Below, piece after piece: positions 1 through 12,498 of a stretch of DNA of 64,000 bases. The DNA lies in contig NC_088339.1 in NCBI RefSeq assembly GCF_036884655.1, forward strand, positions 29,845,001 through 29,909,000, given 5' to 3'. Source of the DNA: Musa acuminata AAA Group (lineage: Eukaryota > Streptophyta > Magnoliopsida > Zingiberales > Musaceae). Made by a program: the position numbers and the translations under genes. The stretch's first letter is position 1; the number at the start of each line of letters is the position of its first letter. The notes under the pieces were generated by a model. That model ran no database searches. It saw nothing but the letters and a program-made list of their open reading frames with translations, and had not been told where the DNA came from.

Positions 1-61
1 AATTGTACTGCTTCTTATATGCTATCATTCGAGTAGTTCATATTGGTTCTTGCTTGTGCAG

Positions 62-1303
62 AGTGGAGGAAGCGTGAGATGCTGAAGTGGCCACAAAGAT
101 TAGCAGCTGTTACTGGGGTTGCACGGGGAATCCAATTCTTGCATTCTGTGACAGTCCCTGGTATTGTCGGAAATGATCTCAACATAGAGAATGTATTGCT
201 GGATAAAACTCTCACAGCAAAAATAAGCAATTACAACCTTCCTGTGCTGCCAAAGAACAAAAACAACAAGGTAGGGCAAGTAAAATTATGATGGCTGAGG
301 TAGTCCTAGTTTGACCTTTGACTCTCTTTTTTGTATCTTTCAGATTGGTGGTTATGAGAGTCCCTTCATTGCAGTGGAGGATAGAGATCCTGGCAGGTAA
401 CTTGTCATTATCTTATCTTTAGAAGTGGACAATGTAATCAATAAAATTGGAAGAATCCCATTATGGATGATGTGGTCCTAGATTTGACATATTGTGAGAT
501 ACAATTTACAAAGCCTGACACATCTTGAGATTGTTTTTCTTTTTTTTGAGCATTTGGATGCAAATATAACACAAAATACAAAACAGATGGGAATTCATCC
601 TTGCTGAAACCAAGTTGTCTTTCTTGAGCTTGCAGCATCTACGGTCTGCAGCATGGTGAAAAAGACGACATCTACCAGCTCGGGCTCATTCTTTTGGAAA
701 TTATCACAGGAAAACCTGCTGGATCCAAAAGCGGGGTGGATTTTCTTAGATCTCAGGTACATGGACTTCACTCGGTCCACAGAATTTGGCATCAGCAATC
801 ACTTTTTACTTTTGATCACACTATTTTGTGAAAACTAGTTCTTCCCATATCAATTAGCACTTCAGAATTGCCCTATTTTACCTGTTCTGACTCTGAGCAA
901 CGGGAAGGAAAAACTTGCATAATTGCTAATGTAGAAGTTAAATTTGTCAATCTTCTGAATTGGCACATATTACACACAGAAAAAGTTCCTACTCGTTGTC
1001 AAAGTTTAATTACTCATGAAGCTTCAACATATGATTAGTGGAATTCAAATCGTTCATTGTTCGCTTCAGCTGCAGAAGAGCTTAACAGATAGCCCTCCAG
1101 ACCTGAGAGGCATTGCTGACCCGACCATTCGAGGCACCTTTGCTGTCGACTCCTTAAGAACGGCAGTTGAGATATCCCTCAACTGTGTATCAGGAGATCC
1201 AAACCAGCGCCCTTCGATTGATGATGTCCTCTGGAATCTACAATACTCGGCTCAAATCCAGGATGGCTGGGCCAGCAGCGAAAGCCTAAGCATCCAAGTC
1301 TAG
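62..1303 (+). CDS. LRR receptor-like pseudokinase, 3' part (At3g03770/At1g14390-like)
   Basis: This is the C-terminal half of the kinase-like domain of a plant LRR receptor-like protein; the extracellular part lies left of the window. Four exons join in phase: 62-270, 344-396, 636-756 and 1070-1303 (TAG stop), all with GT-AG borders. The family is predicted to be catalytically inactive, and the sequence agrees. The catalytic HRD loop is replaced by GNDLNIENVLLD (no HRD), and the DFG position reads ISNYNLP. Later kinase-lobe landmarks survive, such as DDIYQLGLILLEIITGKPAG and the CVSGDPNQRPSIDDVLWNL block of subdomain XI. Members sit in the plasma membrane and probably signal as scaffolds or co-receptors. 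The match to the At3g03770 group is from memory of the family, and the exact orthologue is uncertain. Confidence 0.88.
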
Positions 1304-2429
1304 TTCTTGTGATTCACTTTGTTATATCTGTTACATTGTTGATACTACTGTGGTTCTTCTGTTGTTTGAAAGAAAAAAGAAACTTTCAACCAGGCAGTGA
1401 AAAAGATCTTTGTAGATTTGCATGCACAACTCATGAAAGCCATTATAGTTGATTGGGTACAGATTGTGATCAAATGTTTAAATGAAATATAGGCTTTACT
1501 AAAATCCATACTTCAAATCTTTAATGTTTGGAGTCTTGTTGTTAGCTTATAGTGCACATGATCTTGATATAACATATAGTATACCGAGTCGAAAAAAATT
1601 ATGAAAAAAAAGGCAGCTCAATAATGAAAATATTTCGATTAGGATTAAACTATAAAGAAAATGAATATGATAAATTTGAGTTAGATTGGTTGATATATTA
1701 CTAATCCTAGATATTAAGTGTATGTAGCTGATACGAGGGAGTGGATTGCAATGCTTGAGCATCTACATACATACTCCAAGATGGTCATGTGTTGTGTGGT
1801 TCACAAACCCTGAGATTTCTCCTCAGATGATGATGAGGCAGAATGGGGTTGAACAACACCAGCGGCAAGTACATTGTAAGTTTCAGCGATCAAACATATT
1901 TCCCCTGTCAATTCTTTGTAATCAGTAACGAAATTCTACTTATTTAGTCACCATTGAGGTTTTGCATTTGGATCGAAGTATGACTCCAATTATTTTTAGA
2001 TGATTTGGTGCTCTACAAGTTCACGAAAGCGAACTTGGTTTTGGGATATGAGTTCATAATGAAGATTAGAAACGAAGTCAAACAAGAAGATATTGTGAGA
2101 AAGAGAATCACCATCTTCCGCCATGAAGTCAAACGATAACCTGCCGCCATGAAAAGATACCACCGCTGGCCATGGGAGGCGCAGGCCATGAGCGCGAACG
2201 CACACAGCGGTAGCAGTAGTAAGGTTGCAATTGCTCCCATTATTTATGATCTGCATTTGAGAAAGAATAAAGGAGATGGTGATTTAATGATCGCTTTCAC
2301 CATTAAATGAATAATTACAAACTTATGAATGATTTAATGATCTGTTTTTCCCTTTTCCTTTTTTGTTTCAAATTTGTCTTGATTTAATTCTTGTTAATTT
2401 TGTTTAAAGTTCTTTTATTTTCTTCAGTA

Positions 2430-2471
<42 letters not shown>

Positions 2472-2600
2472 TCAATTAGTATCTTTTATGAATATAATAT
2501 CTCAATTAGTCTCATATCATAAATAAGTAAGATTAAAATTAATTTATAGAGACTCGATGAATATATTATTATTAAATTTAATTTAAATATTTTGATCAGA
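1304..2600. other. Intergenic, AT-rich, no gene seen
   Basis: This is the 3' flank of the pseudokinase gene followed by AT-rich spacer. Short ORFs on both strands (for example 1996-2256 on the minus strand) show no family resemblance and no matching splice context. The only clear feature is the (TTA)n tract listed separately. Confidence 0.6.
2430..2471. repeat. (TTA)n microsatellite
   Basis: About fourteen nearly perfect TTA/ATT units lie in AT-rich spacer DNA. It is an ordinary simple repeat and probably polymorphic in length. Confidence 0.95.
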
Positions 2601-2613
2601 AAATGGATGGATC

Positions 2614-2628
2614 AGCCCATCAGGCCCA
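2614..2628. promoter_or_regulatory. Paired Site II (TGGGCY) motifs
   Basis: On the minus strand the sequence reads TGGGCC followed nine bases later by TGGGCT (plus-strand 2623-2628 and 2614-2619). Clustered Site II elements bind TCP factors in plant promoters of housekeeping genes. They sit just before a base-composition shift at 2640-2840 that looks like a 5' leader, so they may drive the candidate transcript at 2640-3560. Motif presence is seen; function is inferred. Confidence 0.4.
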
Positions 2629-2639
2629 AATAGCGGATC

Positions 2640-3560
2640 ACTTCAACAACTGCAAGGAGCCGTGGATGACGTCTATCTCAAATTCACCGAGGTTTTGGTG
2701 GTGATCGAAATGGCTAAGAGTGGGAGGAGGAGATCTGTTTCTACGAGGGAGCGATCTGCGAGGTTTGGGCCGTCTGTGAAGCGATCTACGAGGCTGAACT
2801 CCATCGATTAGATGGTCACTTCTCGAGGTAGGTCTCCTCCACGTTGTGATTCTACGATTCGACTCGAAACTTTTTTTTTTTTTGTGTGCTTTAAAGCTGT
2901 GATCTTTGCTTCATTGTTCGGAGAAACTGCGCTCTTGTTTCGGACGAAACGTCGAACACTTCCCGCGCATAAGCTTCTTCTCGTTGTTGCTGTAAAGAAA
3001 CAGATCAAAACCCATATAGGAGCGATCAACATTACGTTGCAAGCTTAACCTTAGTGTAGATGATACGATTGACATGCTAGAATAGCAAGGAAACTCGGTT
3101 AGATCAAACAGTTTCATGTCGACATGCGGCCATGAGTACCTCCAAACTTGGCAACGCATGTGATTCTTTTGTCCATTCCTATCAATTTCCATCGTGCACA
3201 TGCAGGTTGGAACATCTTGGCGGCAACGCGAAACTTGCTGTCTCGATGTCAGCAGACATCCCCAAGTGTTCGCCATGTCCGTGAAAAGCGCCGTGGAAGG
3301 TGCCAAGGAAACATATCAACCAACCAAAGGGCATGGCCTTACCCTTCCTCTCTTTTCCGACGCATAAGGACCTCATATAGGAGGACCAGGCTCGCTTGTC
3401 TTATTTCAACTCTTTGGTTCTCCCACTGGTTTCCTTGGGGTGGAAGCATACAGTTTGACCTTATGGAGTATAGATGGTGAAGGCGTTTGTGTCGTCTACA
3501 GTCAGATCTGCTTGCCTGTTGCTGTCTAATAGTGTATTCATTCTGTATGCTGATTAGATA
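2640..3560 (+). other. Possible non-coding or decayed transcription unit
   Basis: This less AT-rich stretch follows the Site II pair and carries splice-like signals: a donor CGAG|GTAGGT at about 2826 and an acceptor TGCAG near 3205. Only very short ORFs occur: 2711-2812 (33 codons, Arg/Ser-rich) and a 30-codon one near 3280. No protein family is recognisable in any frame. It may be the leader of a non-coding RNA gene or a dead gene. From 3560 to 4065 I see nothing further. Confidence 0.2.
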
Positions 3561-4065
3561 GTCCATTTTGTCAGGCCATAGATTTCAGTCCCCATTCAAA
3601 CTTCTCGAGTATCCAAGACATGATCTGATCAATACTCTGTCGATTATTTATGGATGATTTGATGTTTTCTTTTGTGGTAATGAGATCAAAAGACACTTTT
3701 GTGGCACAAGAAAGCTGAGGAGGCAAAGCTTTTGATTCATGTAGAACTAGATTTCTTCTCAGGACATTTCTCCAACTCAAACATCATCGAACGGACAACT
3801 CTCACTTGTCTTTAGGAGCTCCTAGGCAACTTTTGGTGGCTTAGCAAGAGAAAGACTGAAAAATCCGTAGGAACTGTGATATCTGTAAGGACTAAATTAA
3901 GTTCCAGTGCAAACTGTACAACAATGGCAAGCTAACATCAGACAATAGAACTTGCCAATTTTTGGTGAACATGAAGAAATCATTAAGCTTTCTCTCAGAA
4001 GATAAATGAAAAGAGTGGGGGAACAAAATAAAAATCAGAGGAGAATATGGAAAGAAGTACATTCG

Positions 4066-7000
4066 TCATCCATGATTCACAGGCTTTATAAGAGGCTGTT
4101 GTGCAGTCTTTCCCCATTCTTCTGGTGGGCTCTTCACTTCCATCAGGAATGCTACCACCTCTTTCATGGTTGGACGCTCCAATGGGGATGAGTTCACGCA
4201 GAACATGGCTATTCCCAGTGTCTGTAGCATCTCCTGGACCATCTGGTTGGGCATTCCTTGTAGCTTTGGGTCCAAAATATTGATTGCGGGTTCAAAGCTT
4301 GCCATTTTCTTCTTCACCCATTCCACTATGTGAAGACCGTCGCCAACCATTGGCTCGATGGCGCTTCGCCCGCTTAGAATCTCTAGGAGGACCACACCGA
4401 AACTGTATACATCGCTCTTCTCTGTTATATTTGTTGTGTAGCCATACTCTGTCACAATGATCGGCAAATCATCAATATATCTACTCCTAGGACTTGATTT
4501 AAGACAAGAAGTATGAGTAGTAGCAAGTATAGATAGTGTTCAGAAGGATTTGTCAACAGAAGCCTCGTTAAAGTTATGTCAGAGCTATGGGTAAATAATA
4601 ACTTTTTTGAGTATTAAGGATAATGAAACTCTCTTAGTCTTGAAACTTGTAAGATCAACACGAGAGAATTTGAACTCAATAGCAGTAAGAACAACATGAC
4701 AATTGACTTAAGATGTTCTCATTTATGCAAAGAACGAAAACTCACCATAAACAACATTAAAGGGAACATCTTAATTGGAAAACATACTGAAGCAAAATTT
4801 CAAAGAACTGGCATCTTATCGATGAGAGCTTTACCTGGAGCTATGTATCCATATGAACCTGCTATCCTGGACATGGCATGGTGGAAGTTCGGTGAACTCA
4901 TCAGCTTTGCCAAACCAAAATCAGCCAAATATGCTTCAAATTTTGAATCCAACAGTATATTGTTACACTTGACATCCCTGTGAAGGATGGCTGGGATGCA
5001 GTCGTGGTGGAGATATGCTAAACCTTGTGCCGATCCAAGTGCAATTCTATACCTTGTCTCCCAATCCAAATTCCTATTCTCTTGCAAAAGCTGTTGCAGA
5101 TTTCCATTCGAGATATAATTGTAGAGAAGGAGCTTGACACACTTATTGGAACAATAACCCAGTAGCTTCACAATGTTGCGATGCCTGATATGCCCAAGAA
5201 TCTGAATCTCGGACTCAAATGTGTCGATCAGTTCCTCTTCCTTCTTTGTTTTCCAAAGCTTCTTCACGGCAATGAGCTCCCCATTGGGCATCTCAGCCTT
5301 GTAAACGATCCCAGAGCAACCTTTTCCAATTACATTCTCATCCTTCAGGCACTGAAGAATGTTATCTACTGTAAAGTTTAGCTTCTGGAATGGGACGAAG
5401 GTCCATGGGTATGAGAACTCATCAGATATGGAGGATGATATGGTCAGTGCTTTTTCTGCCGCAAGCTTTCTGTTCCTGTTGACAAGAATCCATAATGCCA
5501 CAAACAAGAGAGTGACAGAGCCTAAAATGACACAAACCAAAGCCACAGTTTTGATCGATCGAATAGCGGTTCTACGTATAAGGTCGGATGAACATGTGTA
5601 GCCATCAAAAGACTGACAGAGATCCGGGTTCTGAAAGTAGGAGTTGGAGGATAGAGTTCGAAAGAATGGAATGACAGGAATTGGTCCAGAGAAATTATTG
5701 ACTGAGATGTTGAGAGAAGTGAGACTTGTGAGCAGGCCCAAGACTTCGATCCCTCCACCGAGCATGTTGCTCGAAAGATCCAATGATTCTAACTGCGTCA
5801 GACCAGACATCTCCTGTGGAAGTTCTCCGACCAACTTGTTGGAGCTCAAGTCCAAACTGATCGTCAGGCTTGTCAAGGAACCGATCTCGGGAGGAATAGG
5901 ACCTGAGAGGCTATTACCACTCATATCGAGCAAGGTCAGCTTCTGCAGGTTCTTTATAGATGTTGGTAATAACCCAGTTAGCAGATTATTGTTCAGGATG
6001 AGCTTATTCAAGTAGCTGAAATTACCGAAACTTGCAGGAATTTCTCCAGTGAAGCTGTTCTCACTAAGGTCGAGCTGTTCTAAGTTCATCAGCTCTCCTA
6101 ATTGAGGAGGGATTTCTCCGGTGATGTGATTATTATGGACGTCCAGAAGCTCCAAGACCGTGATGTTCGCAATCTCGGAAGGTAATTTCCCAGAGAAATG
6201 ATTAGTATAAAGATCCAGAAACACAAGATTTTGCAGCTTACCGATCTCCTTTGGGATTTCACCAGAAAGCTGGTTCTCTCCAAGCCTCAATCTAACTAAA
6301 GATTGACAGTTTGCAACACTTGGTGGCAACCTTCCTGTCAAAGAATTCCCCAGCAGAAGCAGCTTGCTGAGCTTGTTCAGGCCAAAAATCTTCTCTGGGA
6401 TAGCCCCTGTCAGCCTATTCTTCGACAGGTCGAGTGCATAGAGCTCTGTACAGTTGCCGAAGGATTGTGGAATGGCTCCTGTCAACGAGTTGCCCCACAA
6501 GAAGAGACTCTGTAGGGACTTCAAATCCCCAATCTGCCAAGGAAGAGACCCAGACAATGCATTTTTATCAAGCTGAAGTGTAGTCAAGCTGCTGCAGTTG
6601 CTCACTTCCTCTGGGATGGGGCCTGTGAGCATGTTATCAGAAAGACGGAGTTGTTCCAAGACTGCCAACCTCCCTAGCTCGCGGGGGATCTCCCCGGAGA
6701 GCTTGTTAGCAGAGAGGTCAAGAACCACCAATGCCGAGCAGTTGGCAAGCTCACCCGGGACCGTTCCTGTGAGTAGGTTCCCCCACAAGAGCAGGCTTGT
6801 GAGCTTCTGCAGCCTGCCCAATTCTGGTGGGATCAAACCGGCGATCTTGTTCATATGCAAGTAAAGGTTTCTCAACTCCGAGCATGAGCCTAACTCAGGC
6901 GGCACTGAACCAGAGATGTCGGTGTCGTAGAGAGCCAGTGTCTGGAGATTCACCAAGTTGCCAAACTCCGATGGGATTGTGCCGGAGAGGCCAGTGGCGG

Positions 7001-7688
7001 CGGCACCGAAGGTGGTGAGGTTGGTCATCAGGCCGAGTTGTGGAGGGAGCTGGCCGGTGAGGTAGGGATTGCCTCCGATGCGGAACTGTTGGAGAGAAAA
7101 CAAAGAACCAAGCTGGGAGGGGATGGAGCCATTAAGGAGGTTGTCTTGGAGGCAGAGGACCTGGAGAGAGGTGAGGTTGGCAAGAGTTGCAGGAATAAGG
7201 CCAGACAGGCGGTTCGAGTTAAGGAGCAGGAACTGGAGAGAGGACATTGCTCCAAGCTGCGGCGGTATAGGGCCTGATAAGGAATTGGAGGAGAGATCGA
7301 GAAGGCGGAGTGAGGCAAGGGCGCCGAGCGACGGGGGGATGCTGCCGGAAATGTTGGCCGAGGAGAGGTTGAGGAGTTGGAGGGAGGTAAGGGAGGAGAG
7401 CTCAGGTGGAATGGAGGTGAGGTTGAGGAAGGTGTTTGGGAGGGAGAGAGAGATGACCCTGCCCTGAGGGGAGCAGGTGACCCCTTGCCAAGAGCAGGGG
7501 GTGGGGTGAGAGGGATCCCATGAGAGCAGGAGACCAGGGGAGGAGCTGGTGGAGGTTGTAGCTAACAAGGACAGGAGAGCCTTGCCATCAGGGGAAAGAG
7601 AGGTTATGGGGCTAATGGAACTGAGAATGGCCATTGACAAGAATGAGAAGAAGAGTGAGGTAATGGAAATGGTATTGACCTTCCTCAT
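4066..7688 (-). CDS. RGI5: LRR receptor kinase, RGF/GLV-peptide receptor class (RGI5-like)
   Basis: This is a full-length LRR-XI receptor kinase of 1078 residues. Exon 1 is 4835-7688 and exon 2 is 4066-4448, with one phase-1 GT-AG intron after the GSYGYIAP block; the join gives PEYGYT. Order of parts: signal peptide (1-30), LRRNT with the CSW motif, more than twenty LRRs, a transmembrane helix near 712-736, and a Ser/Thr kinase domain. The kinase has the glycine loop IGKGCSGIVY from 787, lysine 809 in AVKKLW, HRD at 903-905 and DFG at 923-925, so it looks active. RIGG at 203-206 matches the RxGG motif that contacts sulfated RGF/GLV peptides in RGI receptors. Similarity to Arabidopsis At1g34110 (RGI5) runs through the whole protein, including the C-terminal EEWGKT tail. 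The known role of the family is root meristem maintenance through RGF1-type peptides. The ATG is followed by a good signal peptide, which fixes the start. Confidence 0.95.
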
Positions 7689-7703
7689 CTGGAGTGTGTT
7701 CCT

Positions 7704-7895
7704 TCAGCTCTTTTGTGCTTGTCTCAACCTCTTCTCTGACAGTGATGGAGGTCTAAAGTTCAGCAATGGACACCATTTGCAGCTTATCTGAAGTGCCTGC
7801 TCGAGTTCAGTGAAGAATGGTGGGAATGGAAGCAATGCATACAAGGGAGCAGGAGGACTATAGTTTCTCGACCACAACCAAGTGGGATGAGGCAA
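7704..7895 (-). other. Upstream ORF in the RGI5-like leader (63 codons)
   Basis: On the gene's own strand a 63-codon ORF begins at 7895 and stops at 7704, sixteen bases before the receptor's ATG at 7688. If transcription starts near the TATA tract at 8.39 kb, it lies in the leader and could lower translation of the receptor. The peptide is Pro/Leu-rich and resembles nothing I know. Its transcription is not shown by sequence alone. Confidence 0.3.
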
Positions 7896-8384
7896 GAAGT
7901 CAGAATGCTTTGGATGGAAGCAATAGTTGCAAAGTCTTCAGAACACGTTCACAGAAGGCCAAATAGCATTACTGGAAGTGAAGGTGGTTTTCAGGACTTG
8001 AACAAGAGTGGTCAGGGTGCTACACTTGCAGCAGGCAAGACTACTTGAATGACTGTTGTGCCTCACTCCAAGTATGCACAAGGTTCTTCAATGGAAGATG
8101 ATGCTGAAGCCGGTAGAGCTACAGGAATGAAGAACTGAATGATTGTTCTAAACACAGAATCTCAAATGTCTGGATAAGAAGAGATCCAAGATCTACTCAC
8201 TTGGATTAAGGGTGAGGAACAGAACTGTAGTCCATGTGAGAGAGGTGTAGAAGAGAACTGAAGCTTGCTTCAACTCCACCGAAGTGCCTGCTGCTGCTCT
8301 TCTTCTACTACTGGTACTACTGATTTCCAAAACTCTTTAGACTAAAATACCGGAGACACCAACTCATCTTTCATTTGTGTGGTG

Positions 8385-8394
8385 TATATATATA
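8385..8394 (-). promoter_or_regulatory. TATA-box-like tract of the RGI5-like gene
   Basis: A palindromic TATATATATA flanked by GC-containing bases lies 700 bp upstream of the receptor's ATG. A start site about 30 bp downstream would give a leader of roughly 670 nt. Upstream, 8400-8640, are purine-rich runs but no named element. Alternative start sites closer to the ATG cannot be excluded. Confidence 0.35.
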
Positions 8395-10478
8395 CGCCAC
8401 TCTAAGCATCTTTAATGGGTGAAGGTAGTGTTGAGAGTGCAGTGTTTAGGGTTGGATAAGGATGATTCAGGAAGTAATGCGAATATCTTCTGATTTGTCT
8501 GGGAAAAATCTGACTTGGACCAAATATGATCATTGTCCCCCTCCACGTGAACCCAAGCCGCTTTATTTGTCCCTTGCTCCATGGGGGAGGGCACTATTAG
8601 GGTTGAGGTGAAAGGGGATGCCCTAACATTGCTGTCCCATTAGGCTAGTAGCATTAGTACTATTTGTTGGTGTTGGGGTTCTTTAGGGTAACCAAGCAGT
8701 GGATGCTGATAATCTCCATATTGGCACACGCTTTGATCATTAAGTCCAAGTGGGTTTTAGTTTTTTGAGCAGACATATCCTTGTGATTTGCTCAAGCTAA
8801 AAGAAAGACTAAAACTAAGGAAGTAGGAAGTCATTGCTGCAATAATAGGAAAAATAGGTAGAACCACTATATAATGTCAGTTAGTGATTTTTATAGGAGA
8901 AACAATGTCAATGAATGTTAAAATGTCTGGAACAGACAGAAGAAAAACAAATTTAATTAAATATCATGACCAGGAAAATCCTGTTTACTTATTATTTTTC
9001 TCTTAAAGTGTATAAAAATATATAGTGGAGGCATAAATCTAGGCTACAACAGACCCTTCTGATGGGCTTTGTGAAGTGGGCTTAACCAAGCAAGCCCACC
9101 TATTGATTGGGATTGCTACATCCAAGAACATAACCATGTATAGCCAATGAGACCTCTTATCCAAATCCCTAATCCCAAAACCCAAATCCCCAAACAACTC
9201 CGTTCCAAATGACCAAACTACCACCATTTTCACAAATCAAAACCCTAACACAAGGTCATTCAAGTCTTCTTCCTCTCCTTTGCATGTGTTGGTCCTGGCC
9301 ATATGGGTCAGATTCTGACCATGCTGAGGCCACCCTCCTTGCCTTGGGAAGGGCAGATTTGATGATAATAGGAGCAAGGCAAAGCTTAGGGAGGTGTGAT
9401 AAAGTAAAAGGACTCACACCACCCCTTGGAGTGGAGGGGAGCAAACCCCCACTTCAAGGTTTTGGGATGCTGAAATGGCACTAATCTTTATTCAGAGTCC
9501 CTCGAATTGTTTCATTTCTTAGGTTAAAGAAAGATTGTTCATGGGGTAAAAAGGGCTGGTAAAAGAGGTCAGAATCATAGCAAGCTGTCTTGTGGTTAGT
9601 TTAAGAAATTTGGAGGGGTTGGGTTTTCCAAGGTGGGAATAGTGGGTTCCTTTTGGGAATTGGACTCATCAACAAACAGGTTCTGAGATAAAAGAAAAAG
9701 GGTAGGAGTACTGCACACATCTTGGAAAGAAGGTTGATTTGGAAACATATTTGATCACATTGGGTGTGATTCATTGCATGTTTAGGCCCAGGTTTTACTT
9801 TCACCTTGCAAACCAGATTTTGGTTAAAAATTCCAAATGGTAGGAGCCAGCATTAGGATATATATATTAGGGTTCATTCTCCCATAATGTTTAGTACTAT
9901 TTGACTTTGTTTGGTTCTCCTCCTTGCTTGTGCATAAAGTTTACCTCCATTAAGACCATGGTTGACAGTGTTGGCATCTGCACACAATTCATGACTTAGA
10001 TCAGCAATAAAATGTTTCATTGAGTGATTCTTAAGACTAGTAATCCTTTTTGTTGTTGTTTAGGTATCAATTACTAATTTCAAAGTTTTGTGTGTTCTTC
10101 TTGTGACTTTTTGTTCATAAGAGTATACAATTTTCCTGGAATTGCTACTTGAAGCAGGGAATGAACTAAGATGTTGTGTAATGATAATTAATTATCTAGT
10201 AAATGAATGCACCAAAAGATTTATTTTTTTATAATTAAAAATACTGGTTATCTTCCATATGCTATAACATCACTAGGATTATACATTTGTACACATTGTG
10301 ATATTTGGTCTACAAGTAGAGTCTTAGTACATGTACACCAACCTATGGTGACCTCTATAGCACCACTTCACTATGGGCATTTGTAGGAGGAGAGGCCAAT
10401 TCAAATTGTCTTATAATATGCTCATAGGAAGAAGCCAAGCAACAATTGCAGGACATAACAACACTTGCTGATGGATTA

Positions 10479-10484
<6 letters not shown>

Positions 10485-10518
<34 letters not shown>
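10485..10518. repeat. (GA)n microsatellite
   Basis: Seventeen uninterrupted AG dinucleotides, preceded by AGAT. In plants GA tracts can bind BBR/BPC proteins, but here it is over 3 kb from any start codon, so it is best read as a simple repeat. Confidence 0.95.
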
Positions 10519-10519
<1 letters not shown>

Positions 10520-11532
10520 AACACAGAGTGCTGCACTTAATTATAAATTATCCCATAATAAAATTCTAAACCCAAAATAACCAAATAAGTCCATTTAGCC
10601 TCCCTAGAGTTCCCTACTTCCAAGGAGCTATCTATCTACCTACAAAACCAACAAAGCTTAAACCATTGGAAACCAGAGGCATTTGTACTAATCCCGCTAT
10701 AAACTAATTGTACTGAAGCATCAAAGGGAGCAGAACAAGAATCAAACCCTACTATCAAGTGAACTCATAGCCTTGCCAACAGTGGAGACTTTACTGCTTG
10801 GTGTCTGTCCATTCATTATTTTCTTGGCTCCTAGTGCAAGGTTGCTTTAACTAAACCTCCCTTATCATGTCACTTGAGTCATGGAGCCCCAAACCCTAAT
10901 GGGTAGGTGGCTACCATAGTCCTCTGTGCTGCTGTCACATCTGATTTCAAATCCTCCAACCAAGTCATCCTTTTGTGCTGAAGTCTATGCATCAAATTCA
11001 CAGTTTCATGAGCAGAACCCTAGGCAAGTGTTGTAACAGATGCATCCATCCTTCCTATGTTTTTACTAGTATAGGGTCAGGAGGAAATGGTACCAGGAGT
11101 TAATTCTGTTAATTAATTGACAGCTCTGTGACTATATTACCTAGGAACAAGGAAGAGAATGGTTTGCCATTTTACTCCCTCAGTAGTCGGATTTAGCAAT
11201 AAAGAGTCACATATCAGGTTTCTAATTGCTCATACCATAAATCATGCAAGGCCTGCTTGATCATGTGTCCTGATCCACTTGGGCTAAGGCCCTAAATATC
11301 ATTAAGACTATGCTCTTTGAGGTTGTATAGTGTGACTCATATATCAATCAAATCCTACTCTATATTTTATGTAGTACATTTAGATTATAATATTACAGTC
11401 TCCAGTTCTTGTTTCATCTATAAGATCAGCTCCCCTCTGTAAGATTTATTTATTATATATTTGGGCCATACAAATTTTTTTTTTTATAATAGTACATACA
11501 TTCATTTATTATTTACTTATTAATTTAATAAA

Positions 11533-11553
11533 ACATATATATATATATATATA
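11533..11553. repeat. (TA)n microsatellite
   Basis: About ten perfect AT dinucleotides in AT-rich spacer DNA. Confidence 0.9.
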
Positions 11554-12498
11554 GTTTTGAATAAATACTAAAAAAATTAAAAGGGTAAACTTATCACATA
11601 ATATTCAATAGACTTTTAAAATATAATTTTACCAAACTATATTTTACATCAAATACACATTAAAATGTCATGAACAACGATTACTAATTCGATACCATAC
11701 GCATCAAAATGCGAATTAGAGTCAAAGTCAGCGGTGGCATGATGGGCCGTGATGGAAACGGCACCCAGAAAGTAGCCAATTTGCTTTCCCAGTCCACCCC
11801 CAGTAAGCATCTTCTTAGGAAGAACACGAATCTGAGATGCACGCAGAGGACCAAGTTAATTTGACCAGTCCAGCTTTGTCTTTTGTGTTTAGTTGTAAAC
11901 ATGAAATCTTTAATTAAAACCTCTTCTACATAACCTTCGGACACCACAATGCAACCTACAGTGTTGGTTGTATCCATCGACAAGGAGAAGGAACATTAAT
12001 GGCGTCTGCACAAAGCTCGTCCACTTGTATCCATTCGACTGCTGTATTGTATCAAGTCATTTATCTCGTTCACCACATACAAATGCGCCTCAGCTATTGT
12101 GGCTAATTCTCTAGACACGAAGCACTCCATTCTGACGATGGAGAGGAGATGGTAGGGTGAGATTGGATCTTTCTGCTTCAGGCAGTGATCTCTAATTCAA
12201 CTCAACAGACTCCATGGATGTGGAGATGCAAGTAATCCAATCATGAACGTTAATTTACCCTTATTTTATGGCTGATCGATTTCTCTTTTAGATTTCTGAT
12301 CTATTGCAGCGTCTAATCAGCTAGCTCTCTGACAAAGCAGGAAGTTCCCAACCATCTTCCAGTCTGTAAGATGGCACAAACAAAGCTTTATTATGTACAT
12401 TCGAGATAAGAAACAGAAGAAATGAGATAACTGAGGAAGACGATTGCACCCCAACTCACCCGAGGCACCGTAACTCTGGATTCAAATTAGAGTAATAC

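Larger units (their letters stand above)
8640..12480. other. Intergenic spacer, no gene seen
   Basis: Long AT-rich region between the divergently placed RGI5-like and HSP70 genes. It holds two simple repeats (listed), a short imperfect hairpin at 9423-9460, and scattered ORFs up to 99 codons (11684-11983, minus) with no recognisable family or exon structure. No tRNA, rRNA or transposase trace was seen. Confidence 0.5.

Noticed and set aside
2911..3306. 131-codon minus-strand ORF
   Set aside because: No family resemblance, and an overlapping ORF on the other strand is equally long.
7069..7467. 132-codon plus-strand ORF opposite the LRR exon
   Set aside because: Shadow of repeated LRR codons on the minus strand.
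9423..9460. Imperfect hairpin (CCTTGGAGTGGAGGGG pairing with CCCCCACTTCAAGG)
   Set aside because: Considered as a microRNA precursor, but the stem is short, the loop tiny, and it matches no plant miRNA I know.
11684..11983. 99-codon minus-strand ORF in the spacer
   Set aside because: No recognisable motif, splice context or promoter; likely chance.
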